This document shows positions 33,654 through 44,801 of a stretch of DNA of 64,000 nucleotides, one piece after another. The first letter of the stretch is position 1. Every line of letters starts with the position of its first letter. This DNA is from Linnemannia schmuckeri (Eukaryota > Mortierellomycota > Mortierellomycetes > Mortierellales > Mortierellaceae), in the NCBI GenBank assembly GCA_029449235.1, contig JANATG010000012.1:496001-560000 (forward strand). The letters run 5' to 3'. The translations under genes were made by a program, and so were the position numbers. The notes beneath the pieces are model-generated. The model worked only from the letters and a program-made list of their open reading frames with translations, made no database searches and was not told the DNA's origin.

Positions 33654-35745
33654 TTAGATGTCAAGACCCTCAAGTCCGCTAAGGAGCTCAGTCAAGTTAG
33701 GAACACAGACCATGCGCTTCTGGACAGATCCCATGACAAAGGCCTGCTTGTTATTCGAATCCACAACAACCAAATCCTGCAAGAACGAGCACTCGGATCC
33801 CGACGAGACGTCCATCAAAATATCGCCAACCTTCATTTTGACCTTGCCAGATTTGTAGATCAGTAACCGTCCAATCTTGCCCTCCTGTTGCAAATGGCTA
33901 TCTTCCGTCTCTTCCTCCTTCTCTGTCGTCTTGACAGCAGCTGCTCCAGGGGCTTTGGGCTTGGCACGCTGTCCAACAGGTGCGGATGATCCTGGAGTGC
34001 CGTCAGCTAGGCTCAAGCCGAGCTTAACATCCTGTTGTTCCGATTTGACGGGGACGAGGTCGTTGTCGGGAATCATGATGGGACGATCCTGATCCATGGG
34101 TTCTGGCTTGATCGCCAACAATCCGTCCTCGGAGTCCTCTGTCTTGTCTGTGCCGTCTGGTGTACTATACAATGAAGAGACGTTGGGAGACGAGACAGCT
34201 GTTGAGCCGATCGACGACATGGGTGCTGTTGCCACAGGTCTTGGTCTGAATGTAGGCATGACGCTTGGGAACTGGAAAAAAAACATCTGATCATAATCCC
34301 ACTTTTTAAAAGATCAAAGTATGTCGGTTAACCAAAGGGTCTCCTTCATGAGCCGTAACAGTATACTCTTTGTATTTGCGGCTATTTGGTCGACTTACTT
34401 CAGGTAAGAGGTCCTGTGCGGGTCCTTCCACCTTGGGTTTGATATCAGCTTCGTCTAGATGATATGATGTACATGAAGAAAAAAAAATGTCAATAACTCG
34501 TTTTTCGCCTTCAGAAACTCAAAGCGCTCTTCAACATATAAGAACTCTCCTCTGTCATTTACCAGCGGCATGCTCGGACCCAGCCACGTCAGTATCTTCG
34601 TCCAGATCCTGCTCTCTCATCTTTTCGTCTTTGATCGAGGAACCGGCAACCTTAGTATCGTCGTTAGGCTTCTCCAATCCTGTTGGTACTGAAGCATCGG
34701 TCACAGTCGATCCAAACTTCATGTCGACTGAAGCGCCATAATCCGATCCTTCTCCTCCTTCGCCTTCATATTTAACTTCCCGGGATCCTGTATAGCTTGA
34801 ATGTGCTCCACTAGCACTACCTCCCGTAGCGATTGCTCTTGAGCGGGCTAGTTGGAGAATTTGAACATCGGAAATTGATGTTAGCGGACAGCAATTGGGT
34901 TGTAAAAAACATATCGGAAACGTCATGCAAGTCTTGGTCTTTGTATGTACCTTGTGCTGCTGGTCCAAGCGAGAAGGGTCCAGAGGCAGTGGGGGCAACA
35001 TCATCCGGGCGACCACGACCACGTCCACGGCCACGTCCACCTCTCATTCCTCGCTCTCCGCGGTCTCCACGTCCTCGACCCTGTTGATAGCGTGAGAGAT
35101 GATGGGATGGTCAATCATTGGCTTCTCTTGCTCCACTTATATGATACTGCGGCGCATGTCGAAACAAAGGTTTGGTAGCGTGAACAACTTACAGCTCCAC
35201 GCTCTTCTAATCCCGATCCAGCCTTGGCCTCCTCCAGCAAAGAAAGAGAGCTATTTTGATGAAGTGTGCAGACGAACAAACACAATGAGTGAGTGGTTGC
35301 TTGCTGAGCGTAGTTGCTGATGTGTTCCTTGCCGAGTACTGAGTTATATTTCCGTCAACACGACTTACGCATCCTTCTTGTTACGCTTCGAGGGCACTGT
35401 GGGAGCGAACTTCAGCTATATGACGAAAGTGGTTAACAACATCGATGCAGCCGGTCAGCAAAAAATCATCCTTGGGTATTTTCTTCTCGTTGGATAGTCA
35501 CTGGCAACGCAGTTCAGCTGTAGTTTGGTAAGAGGGTGTAATATTGGTCATGGTGGTGGTGGGTAGTTGGGTACCTTGGAGGCGCCACCACGTGTGGAGG
35601 CGGTCGAGGCACCTGCGCCACCACGGCCTCCACGCAGAGAGGTGAGTCGTCCAGCGGGGGTTGCGGTTGGAGTATGCAGGGATCCGATGCTTCCTGATGC
35701 TGATGCTGATGCTGCAGGGCGCTGATTTCCTGACTCGTCGGACAT
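33654..35745 (-). CDS. RPC53: RNA polymerase III subunit RPC4
   Basis: Seven exons: 35575-35745, 35369-35415, 35193-35250, 34951-35080, 34563-34847, 34399-34454, 33654-34271, giving 454 aa. RPC4 (yeast Rpc53) pairs with Rpc37 on RNA polymerase III and acts in termination and re-initiation. The C-terminal block is diagnostic: GKIGRLLIYKSGKVKMKVGD, then SGSECSFLQDLVVVDSNNKQ and VMGSVQKRMVCVPNLTELL. The short exon with LKFAPTVPSKRNKKDA matches the conserved N-terminal 'F.P...P.R' motif. Exon 4 encodes an Arg-Gly-rich segment (ERGMRGGRGRGRGRGRP), probably nucleic-acid binding. The middle is acidic and Ser-rich. All six introns are short (about 90-180 nt) and each junction preserves the frame. It is divergent from the PQ-loop gene, with about 600 bp between the starts. 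Confidence 0.93.
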
Positions 35746-36343
35746 GCTGCGTCTGTTTGTATGTCTATTGGTTGATGGAAAAGAAAGGCAAAAAAGAAAC
35801 TTGAGCTCTTTTTGTATACTCTGACTTTGCCTTGAAAGATTTGTTTACTGGAGAAAAAAGAAGGTCACACATTCGACATATTGTTAACGGCCGCTGCCAC
35901 CTTCACGCGTGGAGAACGCGATTTTTTGAGATCAGAGACGATAGTGTTCGCTAGGAAACGGTCTTGAGCAACGCATCGGATAAAGGTATCCTATCTGGCA
36001 CTTTATGTATACATGCTTATCTCGTATCTACTGCGAAGAAAAATGAGGGTCTCTACTAATGAGGCAGTAGAAGTAGCCAGGCAATGGCCGTGTGCGCCCA
36101 GCCAGCCTGTCTGTCGGTCACACGCCGTGGCCACGTCTAAAAGATATAATTTTTTGTCAGGGGTAAAGTTGGGCAGTCGTTGGTCACGGACACACATTGA
36201 AAAAAAAAGAGAGAATCGAATATTAACCCGAGGTCCCAACAACCCACAAGTTTGCCTTTCCTTGTCTTTCGTTCTTTCCTTTTCTCCTTCCTTCGTCTGT
36301 TCCACACTCCTCCCTCCAACACATCCTTCTAAATATCATCAAG
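35746..36343. promoter_or_regulatory. Shared upstream region of RPC4 (-) and PQ-loop gene (+)
   Basis: The 598 bp between two divergent starts must hold both promoters. The 100 bp before the PQ-loop ATG are CT-rich. No specific factor site was identified. Confidence 0.5.
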
Positions 36344-37882
36344 ATGCTGGTCCCTGCATCATCACACTTGCTCTTCTATCCTTCACAACAACAACTCACA
36401 TCAGACGACACAAGCTGGATACCTCTCTTCCTGCAGGCACCATCAGATATACAAAGCACAGCAACAGGAGCATGTACACCTCGACACAACAAGCCAGAGC
36501 TCACCCTCTCCATACTCGTCCTCATCTATATCATCGTCTCCTACCTGCCCCAGGTACAACCTGTTTCTTCCACCTCTTCTCTCCAGTACACCTGTGTCTA
36601 TCACGAAATAACACCACAGACTGACAAAGAACAACTTCAACCTATATACTAGTACTATCGCATATTCCAAAAGAAGAGTAGCGACGGTCTGAGTCTCTGG
36701 TTCCTGATCCTCGGTTCACTTTCGACTACCTCTTCGTTCTTCAACATCTTTGTCCTTCAATGGGGTGTTATCCGCTGTTGTAGTGTCATCGTAAGTCCTT
36801 TGTGTCTTGTCATGGTTCGAGGATCATGGTGGATAAGCACGCAGGCAGATATTCATATGCATTTGAACATTTCAAAAATAGGGTCCTGGTCCATGCACGG
36901 AGAGCATCCTCGGGATCACACAACTCGGCGTCCAGTTCGTCATGTTCAACCTCATGTAAGTCCTACCTACCTATCTACTCTTCCCACTCCAACTTTCTCA
37001 GACACTTACGCCGCGACTATCTCACCCCTTGTGATAGATTCATACTGTACATGATCTACTTCCCACCCCACAAAAAGGTCTCAACATTCCTCCGCCACCA
37101 GCTCCTTCACTGCCGCCTCTTCTGCCTCCCAGCCCGTTCCTTCACCTGGACACTTTCCATACTCGCCACAAAAATCCTCCTCGGCTACTTCTTCATCTCC
37201 ACCGCCATCACTTTCATCCTCCTTGCAGCTGTCGGTCGTGAAGATATTAGCCATGACGATGGGACTGGGAATTCCAGGAGTAGGGCGTGGTTGTTGGTCT
37301 GGGCTGGGCTTTTGGGCATCATTGCGGCTTTCTTGGCCATGATTCAATATATACCCCAAATCATCGAGACCTATCTCCGCAAGGTACCTTTCAGCATTCA
37401 CAGCGGGGGGCACAACTAACTTGCTCGCATTTTTTTTTTTTTTTTTTTTTTTTTTTGTTTGATATACGCCACTAAATATTAACACCTCTGTCGTCCTTCC
37501 TCTTCGCCTTCTTCCTCGAAAGTCAATGGGGGCACTAAGTATCCCAATGATGCTGATCCAGACTCCAGGCGCGATCCTGATAACAGTCTCACTCGCACTC
37601 CGTCCAGGCGCCAACTGGACAACCTGGATCTCTTACGCCATCGCCGCCCTCCTCCAGTTAATCCTCCTTGGTCTCTGTCTCTTCTACGCATTTCAAATTA
37701 GGAAGCGACGTGCACTTCGTCAACAAGAGTTGCAACAACAACAACAGCAGCAGCAGCCATTACTTCTTGCACAGCAGTCATCACTTCTCCATCCCTCCAT
37801 ACCAATACCGGTCCTGCAGGAGACGAGCCATCGTCAACAGGCCATAGGAGAATTCACACCTCTCTTATCTGTCCCTGTGTAG
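36344..37882 (+). CDS. PQ-loop repeat membrane protein
   Basis: Five exons: 36344-36553, 36653-36790, 36882-36955, 37038-37383, 37523-37882, giving 375 aa. PQ-loop proteins are seven-helix transporters of the vacuole/lysosome, many carrying cationic amino acids or cystine. The two signature loops are visible: YIIVSYLPQ joined to YYRIFQKKSSDGLSLW, and AMIQYIPQ followed by IIETYLRK joined to SMGALSIPMMLIQTPG. In both, an intron falls at or near the loop (after Q in the first, after RK in the second), so each repeat is split at a similar place. The C-terminus is Gln-rich (a run of eight Q) and ends FTPLLSVPV; the acidic/dileucine-like PLL may serve vacuolar sorting (inference). A 27-nt T tract lies in the last intron. 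Confidence 0.92.
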
Positions 37883-37969
37883 CCATTTCATAAAAAGATC
37901 GTATTTGCTCACATCTTTGTATGTCATTTCTGTCATCAAAATGTTTAATGGTCATGTCTCCAGAAGGTG

Positions 37970-37975
37970 AATAAA
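37970..37975 (+). terminator. AATAAA polyadenylation-like signal after the PQ-loop gene
   Basis: AATAAA about 88 bp after the stop, in the 152-bp gap to the convergent ankyrin/UBA gene. Confidence 0.35.
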
Positions 37976-38034
37976 AAAAAAGAGGATGGAAGGTGCCATA
38001 CATACGGTTGTCGTTCATCACACTAGGTCGTTTT

Positions 38035-41000
38035 CTATTGACGGCACCAGGCACCATTAGGAGCCTGTGTTGTTGTGGTTGTTGTCACACCATGGCCATG
38101 GTCATGACCACCACCACCACCGCCATCAGCGCCAGCGACTCCGGTTCCAGAGGTAGATCCGTTGCCACTACCGCCGCCAGGGGTGTTCAGTTTTGGGTAT
38201 CGAGAAAAGGCGAGCGCCTGATTCAAAGCCTGGATCCCGGGCGATTCAGTCGACGACATGTCCGAAGAAAGCCGTTTGTTCGTAAAACCGCTCTCAGATC
38301 CGATCGCACTAACGCCGACACCAACGCCCATGTCATTGTTGTCGCTACTGTTTGAGATCGATCCAAGTCCACCTCCAATCGCGCCCGGATGCATAGAGTC
38401 CAAAGAGTGTGACGGTGTCTGGTGGCTCGAGAAATTAGAAGCCGACGAGAAGGCCAAGTAGCCGTTGCTGCTGTTGTTGGTGGAGTTCATACTAGAACTA
38501 GTAGGCGAGAACATGCTGTTGGGGTAGGAAGGCTCACTGGAGGGAACCTGAGAGACACCATCAAGGGAGCTATTGTAACTTTCATCTCCCAGCGAGTTCA
38601 AAAGTGATCTCGAAGTACTGCTCAAGGAGTTGACCGACGCCTGAACAGCATTCATTCCATAGTCATTGCTGGTGTTATTGCTGTTCAAATAGCCTCCACT
38701 CCCTGTGTTACTGCCCCCATCAATGGCGTTGTTGCCAAAAATGGCAGCGTTGGAAGGATACCTTGAAAAGGAGTTGTGGACTGATCCTCGGTGATAGGCG
38801 TTGGAGGATATGTTGCTATTCGAAGCGGTTGGAGTCATTCCTGGTCTTGAATGCGCCCCGATTCCAGGAGGGTGCGAAGCAGGGGCGTGGACCAGCCCAG
38901 CAGACCCAAACAGGTTGTCGATAAATGAAGCCATTTGAGCATCCCGTCTGTTCTCGGGAAGTATTGACAAAGAGGGCGAGAGATGGCTATGCTGTTGGTA
39001 CAACGACGACGTCGAAGCTGCAGAGCCTACTTCCATAGGGTGAAACGCCGATCCCGAGTTCCATTGATGGGGATAGTCCAACGAAGACGAGGACATCAAA
39101 GAGGTAAAGCCATTGGAGACAATTGGGTTCATTCCTGCTTGCTGCTCTGCTCTCTGTGAGGGGGTTGACGACCATGACTTGTCGGCAGGGACAATATCCT
39201 GAGTGAACGCACCATAGCCCCACAGACTGGCGACGGGATTTTTGGAACCAGCAGGTGCCGCTGAAGCCCTTCCCTCACCCACAGCAGGCAACGAAGGGGC
39301 GACGTTTGGCTTGTTGTCGGACCAGCCAGGATTGATGCCACCGTAACCTGCAAGGCTGTCGACAAGGTCATCGGGATCAATGGCGCCGGTCATAGCCAGA
39401 ATATCCTTCACCATGTCTCCATCTGCATTTCCAAGATCCATGTCCATTTGGCTCTGACGAAGCATTTCGTCCATACTGGCCGCCAAGAGCGCGGGTGGTA
39501 CTCGTCGGTATTCGAAATCGGCATGTTGTTGGTTGGTAGTGGCCGCGATGGCTAAGAGTGGCGACTGGAATGCATTAGGGCTGCGGGCGGCGATCGATCC
39601 CATAGACGAAGGAAGAAGAGGGCTTGCTCCCCAAAGATTACTCTGAGTAGCCGATGGTGCACCAGGTGTGTCGGACCGGAACTGATCCTGATGAACATTT
39701 GGCGGCATGTCCTGGATGCTCAGCTGAATATCCCATGTGCCTGTAATAGACCCTTCTGATACGATGGATCCAATCATCGAGTGCTGCTGCATTCCTCCAA
39801 GACTGCCCGCGCTTTCTCGCCGCTGATATTCTGCTCCGATCACAATATTCGGTGTCGACTGAATCGATGAAATTTTTTGAATGTTTTCGCCAGTCTGGAC
39901 GACTGATGTTGGTGCGTCGACGGTAGCTGTCGGTGCAGGGGTGGGTGTTGGCTGAGACTGCGCTTGAACAGCGGCAGATCCATAAGAGTAAGGGGCTCGT
40001 GTTGGTGGTTGAGGTGGCTGAGTGCGCGCGGGCAGAAATGGTGTTGTGTTGACTGGGATTGGAATTGGCATAGAGCCTTGGAGAGGCGCCGGAGACACCT
40101 GGCCGGGAGTGAAGCCCTTGGGGACGTTGGTGATCGGTGGGCTGCGGGCGTGGGTATGAGGGTAAGGTCGTTGCAGAACCTGAGTGGGAACAGATCGCAT
40201 CTGGGCCTGAGGGTCGACAGAGTGGTTTCGCTGCAGGATCTGGACAGGGTGTTGAACAACTCCCTTTTGAGCAGAAACATGGCCTTGCTTCTGGGAGGAT
40301 CCAGATTGTGGAGTGTTTGATGGTTTGGCATCTCCAGCTCCTAGCCTTGCAGCGGTCTTCACTGGAGCTGTATTAGTTGGCGAAGTAGCGGGCACAGCTT
40401 TCTGCTTGGCAAGTGTTGGTGTTGACGGAACAAATGTAGCAGCCTTCGCCTTCAGCCGTGATGATTCCAAAGCGGCTTCTCGCGCTGCTTGCTGGGCTGC
40501 TTGCTGGGCTACCAAGCGCGCAGCTTCCTTCTCAGCTTCTTGAGTAGCCTCTCGTGCTGCTTGTTTAGCTGCCTCCTGAGCGACAATCTCAGCTTCGTCC
40601 TCGGAATCGTCGACGAGTTCCGCACCACTGGTCAACAATTCGATCGCTTCCTCAAACTTGCCTTCCGTCTGCATAAGCGCCTTCCGTGCTTCCCGTTCCG
40701 GGAAGCCCATATCAGCCATTCGAGTCACGACAAGTTGAGATGGTCGATACGATGTCCTGACAGGTCGAGATCGAATGGTTGGGGATGAAGTGGCTGTTGG
40801 TTGGGTTGCTTTCTTTGGAACAGGTGAAGGCATGATCACAGTCGGCTTAGGTGCAGCAACCGGCGCAGGAGATTGAGAACGGGTCTTGGGTTGAAAAATG
40901 ACTGCAGATGTCGTGCTGGTAATAAGTCCGTTAGTTGGTCCAGCAGGTGTAGATTTCGGAGGAGTAGCTTGAGAGACCACGGGAGACAGTGCAGGTGGCA

Positions 41001-43873
41001 CAGGCGAAGCAGTCGATGAAGATCGAGATGGTGCTGGTGATCCAAGAGGTGAAGGTGCATTGACGAGGACAGGACTGTCCAGAAGGTGATTGACGGCAGC
41101 TTTGGGCACTGTCGGTTCCTTGGAAGCAGGTTGAATATCCTGAGCACCCTTGCCCTTCTTTTTCTTCTTCTTTTTGTTTCCTCCTCCGCCACCGCCATTG
41201 TGTCCGTGAGGATCAGCGGCCAAAGCCTTGAGACGGGCCAGCTCCCTTTCTTCTTCCTCACGTCTCCGCTGGGCTGCTTCCAATTTTTCTTCCTGCTTCC
41301 TGCGCGCCGCCCTGTCCTTTTCGGCCTCTTCGCGCGCCATCTCTGCCTCCTTCTTCCTCTGCTCCTCAAGGATTGCATCCTTCGCCCTCTGAGCCTCCTG
41401 AATTACGGCAATTGCTTTTTGAATATGTTGAATCGCGGCTTTGTATTTCTGCGCTTTGGACTTTGAGGGTTTGTCGCGGTTCAAAACACCCCTGGCAAGC
41501 ATCTCAGGGGTGTTGCCGTTGGCATCCGTGACAGTGACTCGAGCGTGATGTTGAATAAGCAAGGCCACCAGCTCTGCGTCACCATTCTCTGCTGCATAGT
41601 GCAACGCCGTCTTTCCTGCTATAGCGCTGGGCCGGTCAACATGATGGGGCGCCTTCTTCAGCAAGAGTTTGCTGATGTTGATCGGACAACCATTCTCCAC
41701 AGCCGAATGGAACGGTGTACGCCCAGCGCAATCCAGTGCATCCATTGGCGCGCCTAATAAAGATAAAAGAGGAGCATATTAGGACGCTGTTGTTTCACTC
41801 AAGGTCTGGTGACATGGTGGGATCTGAGCGAATCATGTGCTCACTCACCAAGTCCAATCAGGTATGTAACCAGTTCGAGAGACCCAGATTGGACAGCAAC
41901 GTGCAAAAGAGTCTCCTGAGCGCCCTTCTCTTCGCTGACTTCGCCAGCTCCTTCCACTGTCGTCACGTACTCCCAACCATTCAAACGCGTTGGTGGCCCT
42001 GTTCCAAAGGAAGGGATGTTCAGTTTTCCGCCTGGGTTGGCAGAGTCGCCTTCCAACATGATCTTGATAGTCGTAAGATCTTTCTTCCTGGCACATTCAA
42101 ACAAGAACGATCGCGCCCGTTGATCCGCCTCGGCTACAGACAAATAAAATACTAGTAAGTTACTAAGAGGTAAAAACGCAAGCAATGGAGTAATATCATT
42201 GCAAATCAACAGGAGGAAAACATGCGCATACCAGCTTCACGCTTCTTGCGCAGTTCCTGATCCAATTTCTCTTTCCGTTGTTTCTCCTGCAATTCTTTCT
42301 TGCGACGCTCTTCATCCTCGAGTCGCAGTTTTTGAAGAATTTGGATGCGTTCTATGGTCGAAAAAATATAACGACGGCGACATTTAGCGGCGTGGGCACG
42401 ATGACGCCAACAAATGCAACTACAGACGAAAGGGTACCTCCATTTCCAATGGTTACCTTCTTCTTGCTTCCTCTTCTGTTCTTCCAAAACCTTTCGTTTC
42501 CGGAACTCCTCCTGAAGCTTCGTGTCGTCGCCCCTGATACTGTAGATGGCTGCAAACCTGCGACGCTCCTCTTCCAGCATTGCCTGCGTCGCTTTGCTTT
42601 GACCGTAGTGATGCGAATATCCGTCGACGACATCTCGTGTAGACCTGTCCAGGTCAGAATCATCTACGTCACTGACTTCGTCCAGTTCCGTTACCTCGTC
42701 ATGGAAATCCGAGTTATCGTCCTCATCATCCTCATCGTCCTCGTCGTCCTCATCGTCCTCATCATCTTCATCATCTTCATCATCCTCATCAAAATCGTCC
42801 TCGTCGTAGCTCTCGCCCGAGTCAAAGTCGTCCATCGTGTCCAGGGCTTCGGCATTTACGGATGTTCCCTCGTCGTAAACGTCAATGCCTTCTCCTTCCT
42901 GATCACTGTTTTGCTCGTAATCCTGTCCAAATTCTTGCCCGTCCTCCTGCTCGTCACAGCTCTCGCCGTCGTATGTGTGAACCATTCCACAGAGACAGGG
43001 TTCCAGTTCGGTTAAAGGATCCTTGGTGTCGGGATGAACGTATTTGAGTTCCAAACACTCTGAGAGGCTCGACGTGAAATTGGATACAACGAAAGATTGC
43101 TCTGTGAGGACCTGCTTGATCTTTGGGTCTAGATCTAACAGCGATTAAATACACGTTTCACAAGTCGAAAATGAGTGAGAGCCACTAAAGTGCAAATGTG
43201 GGTTATCGCCTTGGTGATTTTTGTTCGTGAGCGAAGCTGCAATCAACATGTATACCATCCATTACCTTGGTCTTGAAGTAGTGATGTATAAAGCTCCCTT
43301 AGTTCTTCTGTTGATGGCTTAAATGTGCGTTCTATGCCTTTAATACCGAGAGGCAATCCTGTCATGCTCCCGTAGGTCTTTGACAATGTACCCTGTTGTT
43401 TCAAAGTGCTTGTGAGTCTCTAACGAGATCGTATCAAGACAAAACAAGGAAGGTAAAAAATGGAGTCAATGTCGCGCCTTTTTAGGAGACAGCATCTGAT
43501 TTCCTATCCCGACGAATACTCCCCCTTGCAGAGGAATGATGGTATCCTGGTTGTGATTGTCTCTCCTGTCTTTCCCTATCTGCCTCGGTTTGTCGTCGGT
43601 GTTTTGATATTAGCATTGTGGTTGCTCTTGATGTTAAGGCTCCTGAAGCGAGATATACTTCAGTTACTTTCAGAAACTGCATCAAAGCGAGGCGTAGAAG
43701 AGAGGCCTGCCACTCGGGTCCACTGTGTTAGAGTTAAACACAAAAGTTGCACACTGCGCTGTAGCTCAAAGACTTTTGAGAAATTGGCGTTCGTCAATGT
43801 CCAAGTCTGCTGTCCCGAGTATCCCGAAGGTATCAATTGTTGAGGTATTGTGGCAGAACGCCTAACTGCGCCT

Positions 43874-43908
<35 letters not shown>

Positions 43909-43953
43909 TAGATAACGAGTGCGAAAGAAAACAAGGACAGAGAAAAGAGCGAG

Positions 43954-44001
<48 letters not shown>

Positions 44002-44129
44002 GGTGGACGGGCAGGTACGACAGTGGTGTCTTCATGTACGCGTGAAAGATGCAATGGCGAGGCAAGGCGAGGTGCTGTCTTGTATACCTTGGCGTATTCT
44101 TTGTAAAAGGCCTTAATCTGGTCATCCAT
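38035..44129 (-). CDS. Ankyrin-repeat and UBA-domain protein, 1656 aa
   Basis: Six exons: 44088-44129, 43266-43392, 42457-43134, 42232-42351, 41849-42133, 38035-41753. The total is divisible by three and each junction keeps frame. Exon 1 (MDDQIKAFYKEYAK) and its 695-nt intron are the least certain part. In order: a ~100-residue N-terminal region of unknown type; a strongly acidic stretch with DDEDDEDDE repeats; Lys/Glu-rich coiled coil; ankyrin repeats (ETLLHVAVQSGSLELVTYLI, AGRTPFHSAVENGCPINISK, GKTALHYAAENGDAELVALL); a second coiled coil ending in a Lys run (KKKKKKKGKG); a UBA domain (RMADMGFPEREARKALMQTE then FEEAIELLTSG); an Ala/Glu helix; and a ~900-residue Ser/Asn/Gln-rich tail ending in a Gly/His-rich patch. 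UBA implies ubiquitin binding and the repeats imply protein scaffolding. No named homologue recognised. Confidence 0.82.
43876..44000. repeat. Inverted poly(A)/poly(T) pair in an intron
   Basis: A run of 32 A (43876-43907) and a run of 41 T (43960-44000) face each other across a 52-nt spacer, within the first intron of the ankyrin/UBA gene. Confidence 0.9.
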
Positions 44130-44378
44130 CAGCTAGTGGTATATTGATCGGGTCCTGCTTGCAGTCAGTGGCTGGTAAAGCGATTCAGCTGTCGTGGTTT
44201 TGGTCGTGGTAAGCGCGGGTGCCGGACCGATTGGTAATGAAGTAGTCGAGGCGGTGCAGGTGGTGGTGGTGACTTTTGGGGATGTCAGTTCATGAATCCA
44301 ATGTAAAGATCGAGTCGCCGTAGTAGTGAAAGTAGTTGTTTGAGGGTTGTTGATGGCGTCCCCGGCTCGACTGTGCAG

Positions 44379-44409
<31 letters not shown>

Positions 44410-44801
44410 CCGCTTGTGGACTAAGCAGTCAAACAGGAAAAGGAAAAGTAGTCTGATGGCAAGGAAGCAGGCACGAAGTCATAACAAGGCCCTTAATCAT
44501 TTCTTTATAGTTTTATTTCGAGTGTTTTGGTGGCAACAGGTTGCGGCAGCATGGAGCGAAGGGACATACACACATATACGGACAAGCAAATAGACAAACT
44601 GACACCAAAGCTAAGCAGGGTTTGTTACATAAATTATTTAATGGGAGGAAGCAATGCGATGGTGTATGTGAAAAAAAATAATAATGCTTGTCTACTTGGT
44701 GTGTGAAATGCAACAAAAAAGCAACTAAAATACAGATGTGTCGTTCATGAAGACCCGCTCCACCGTCAGTCGTCCTCGTCGTATTCGTCTCGAGAGCGCG
44801 C
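44130..44801. other. Spacer between the ankyrin/UBA start and ARB1 stop
   Basis: Holds the promoter of the ankyrin/UBA gene and the 3' region of ARB1 (both minus strand), plus a 26-nt A tract at 44379-44404. No further gene seen. Confidence 0.5.

Noticed and set aside
43482..43685. 67-codon minus-strand frame as an extra exon of the ankyrin/UBA gene
   Set aside because: It ends in stop before the next acceptor and is not needed to keep frame; left as intron sequence.
43858..43875. Exon reading AQLGVLPQYLNN after a poly(T)-GCAG acceptor in the ankyrin/UBA gene
   Set aside because: The acceptor is good, but no GT donor follows before the in-frame TGA, so exon 1 was joined straight to 43392.
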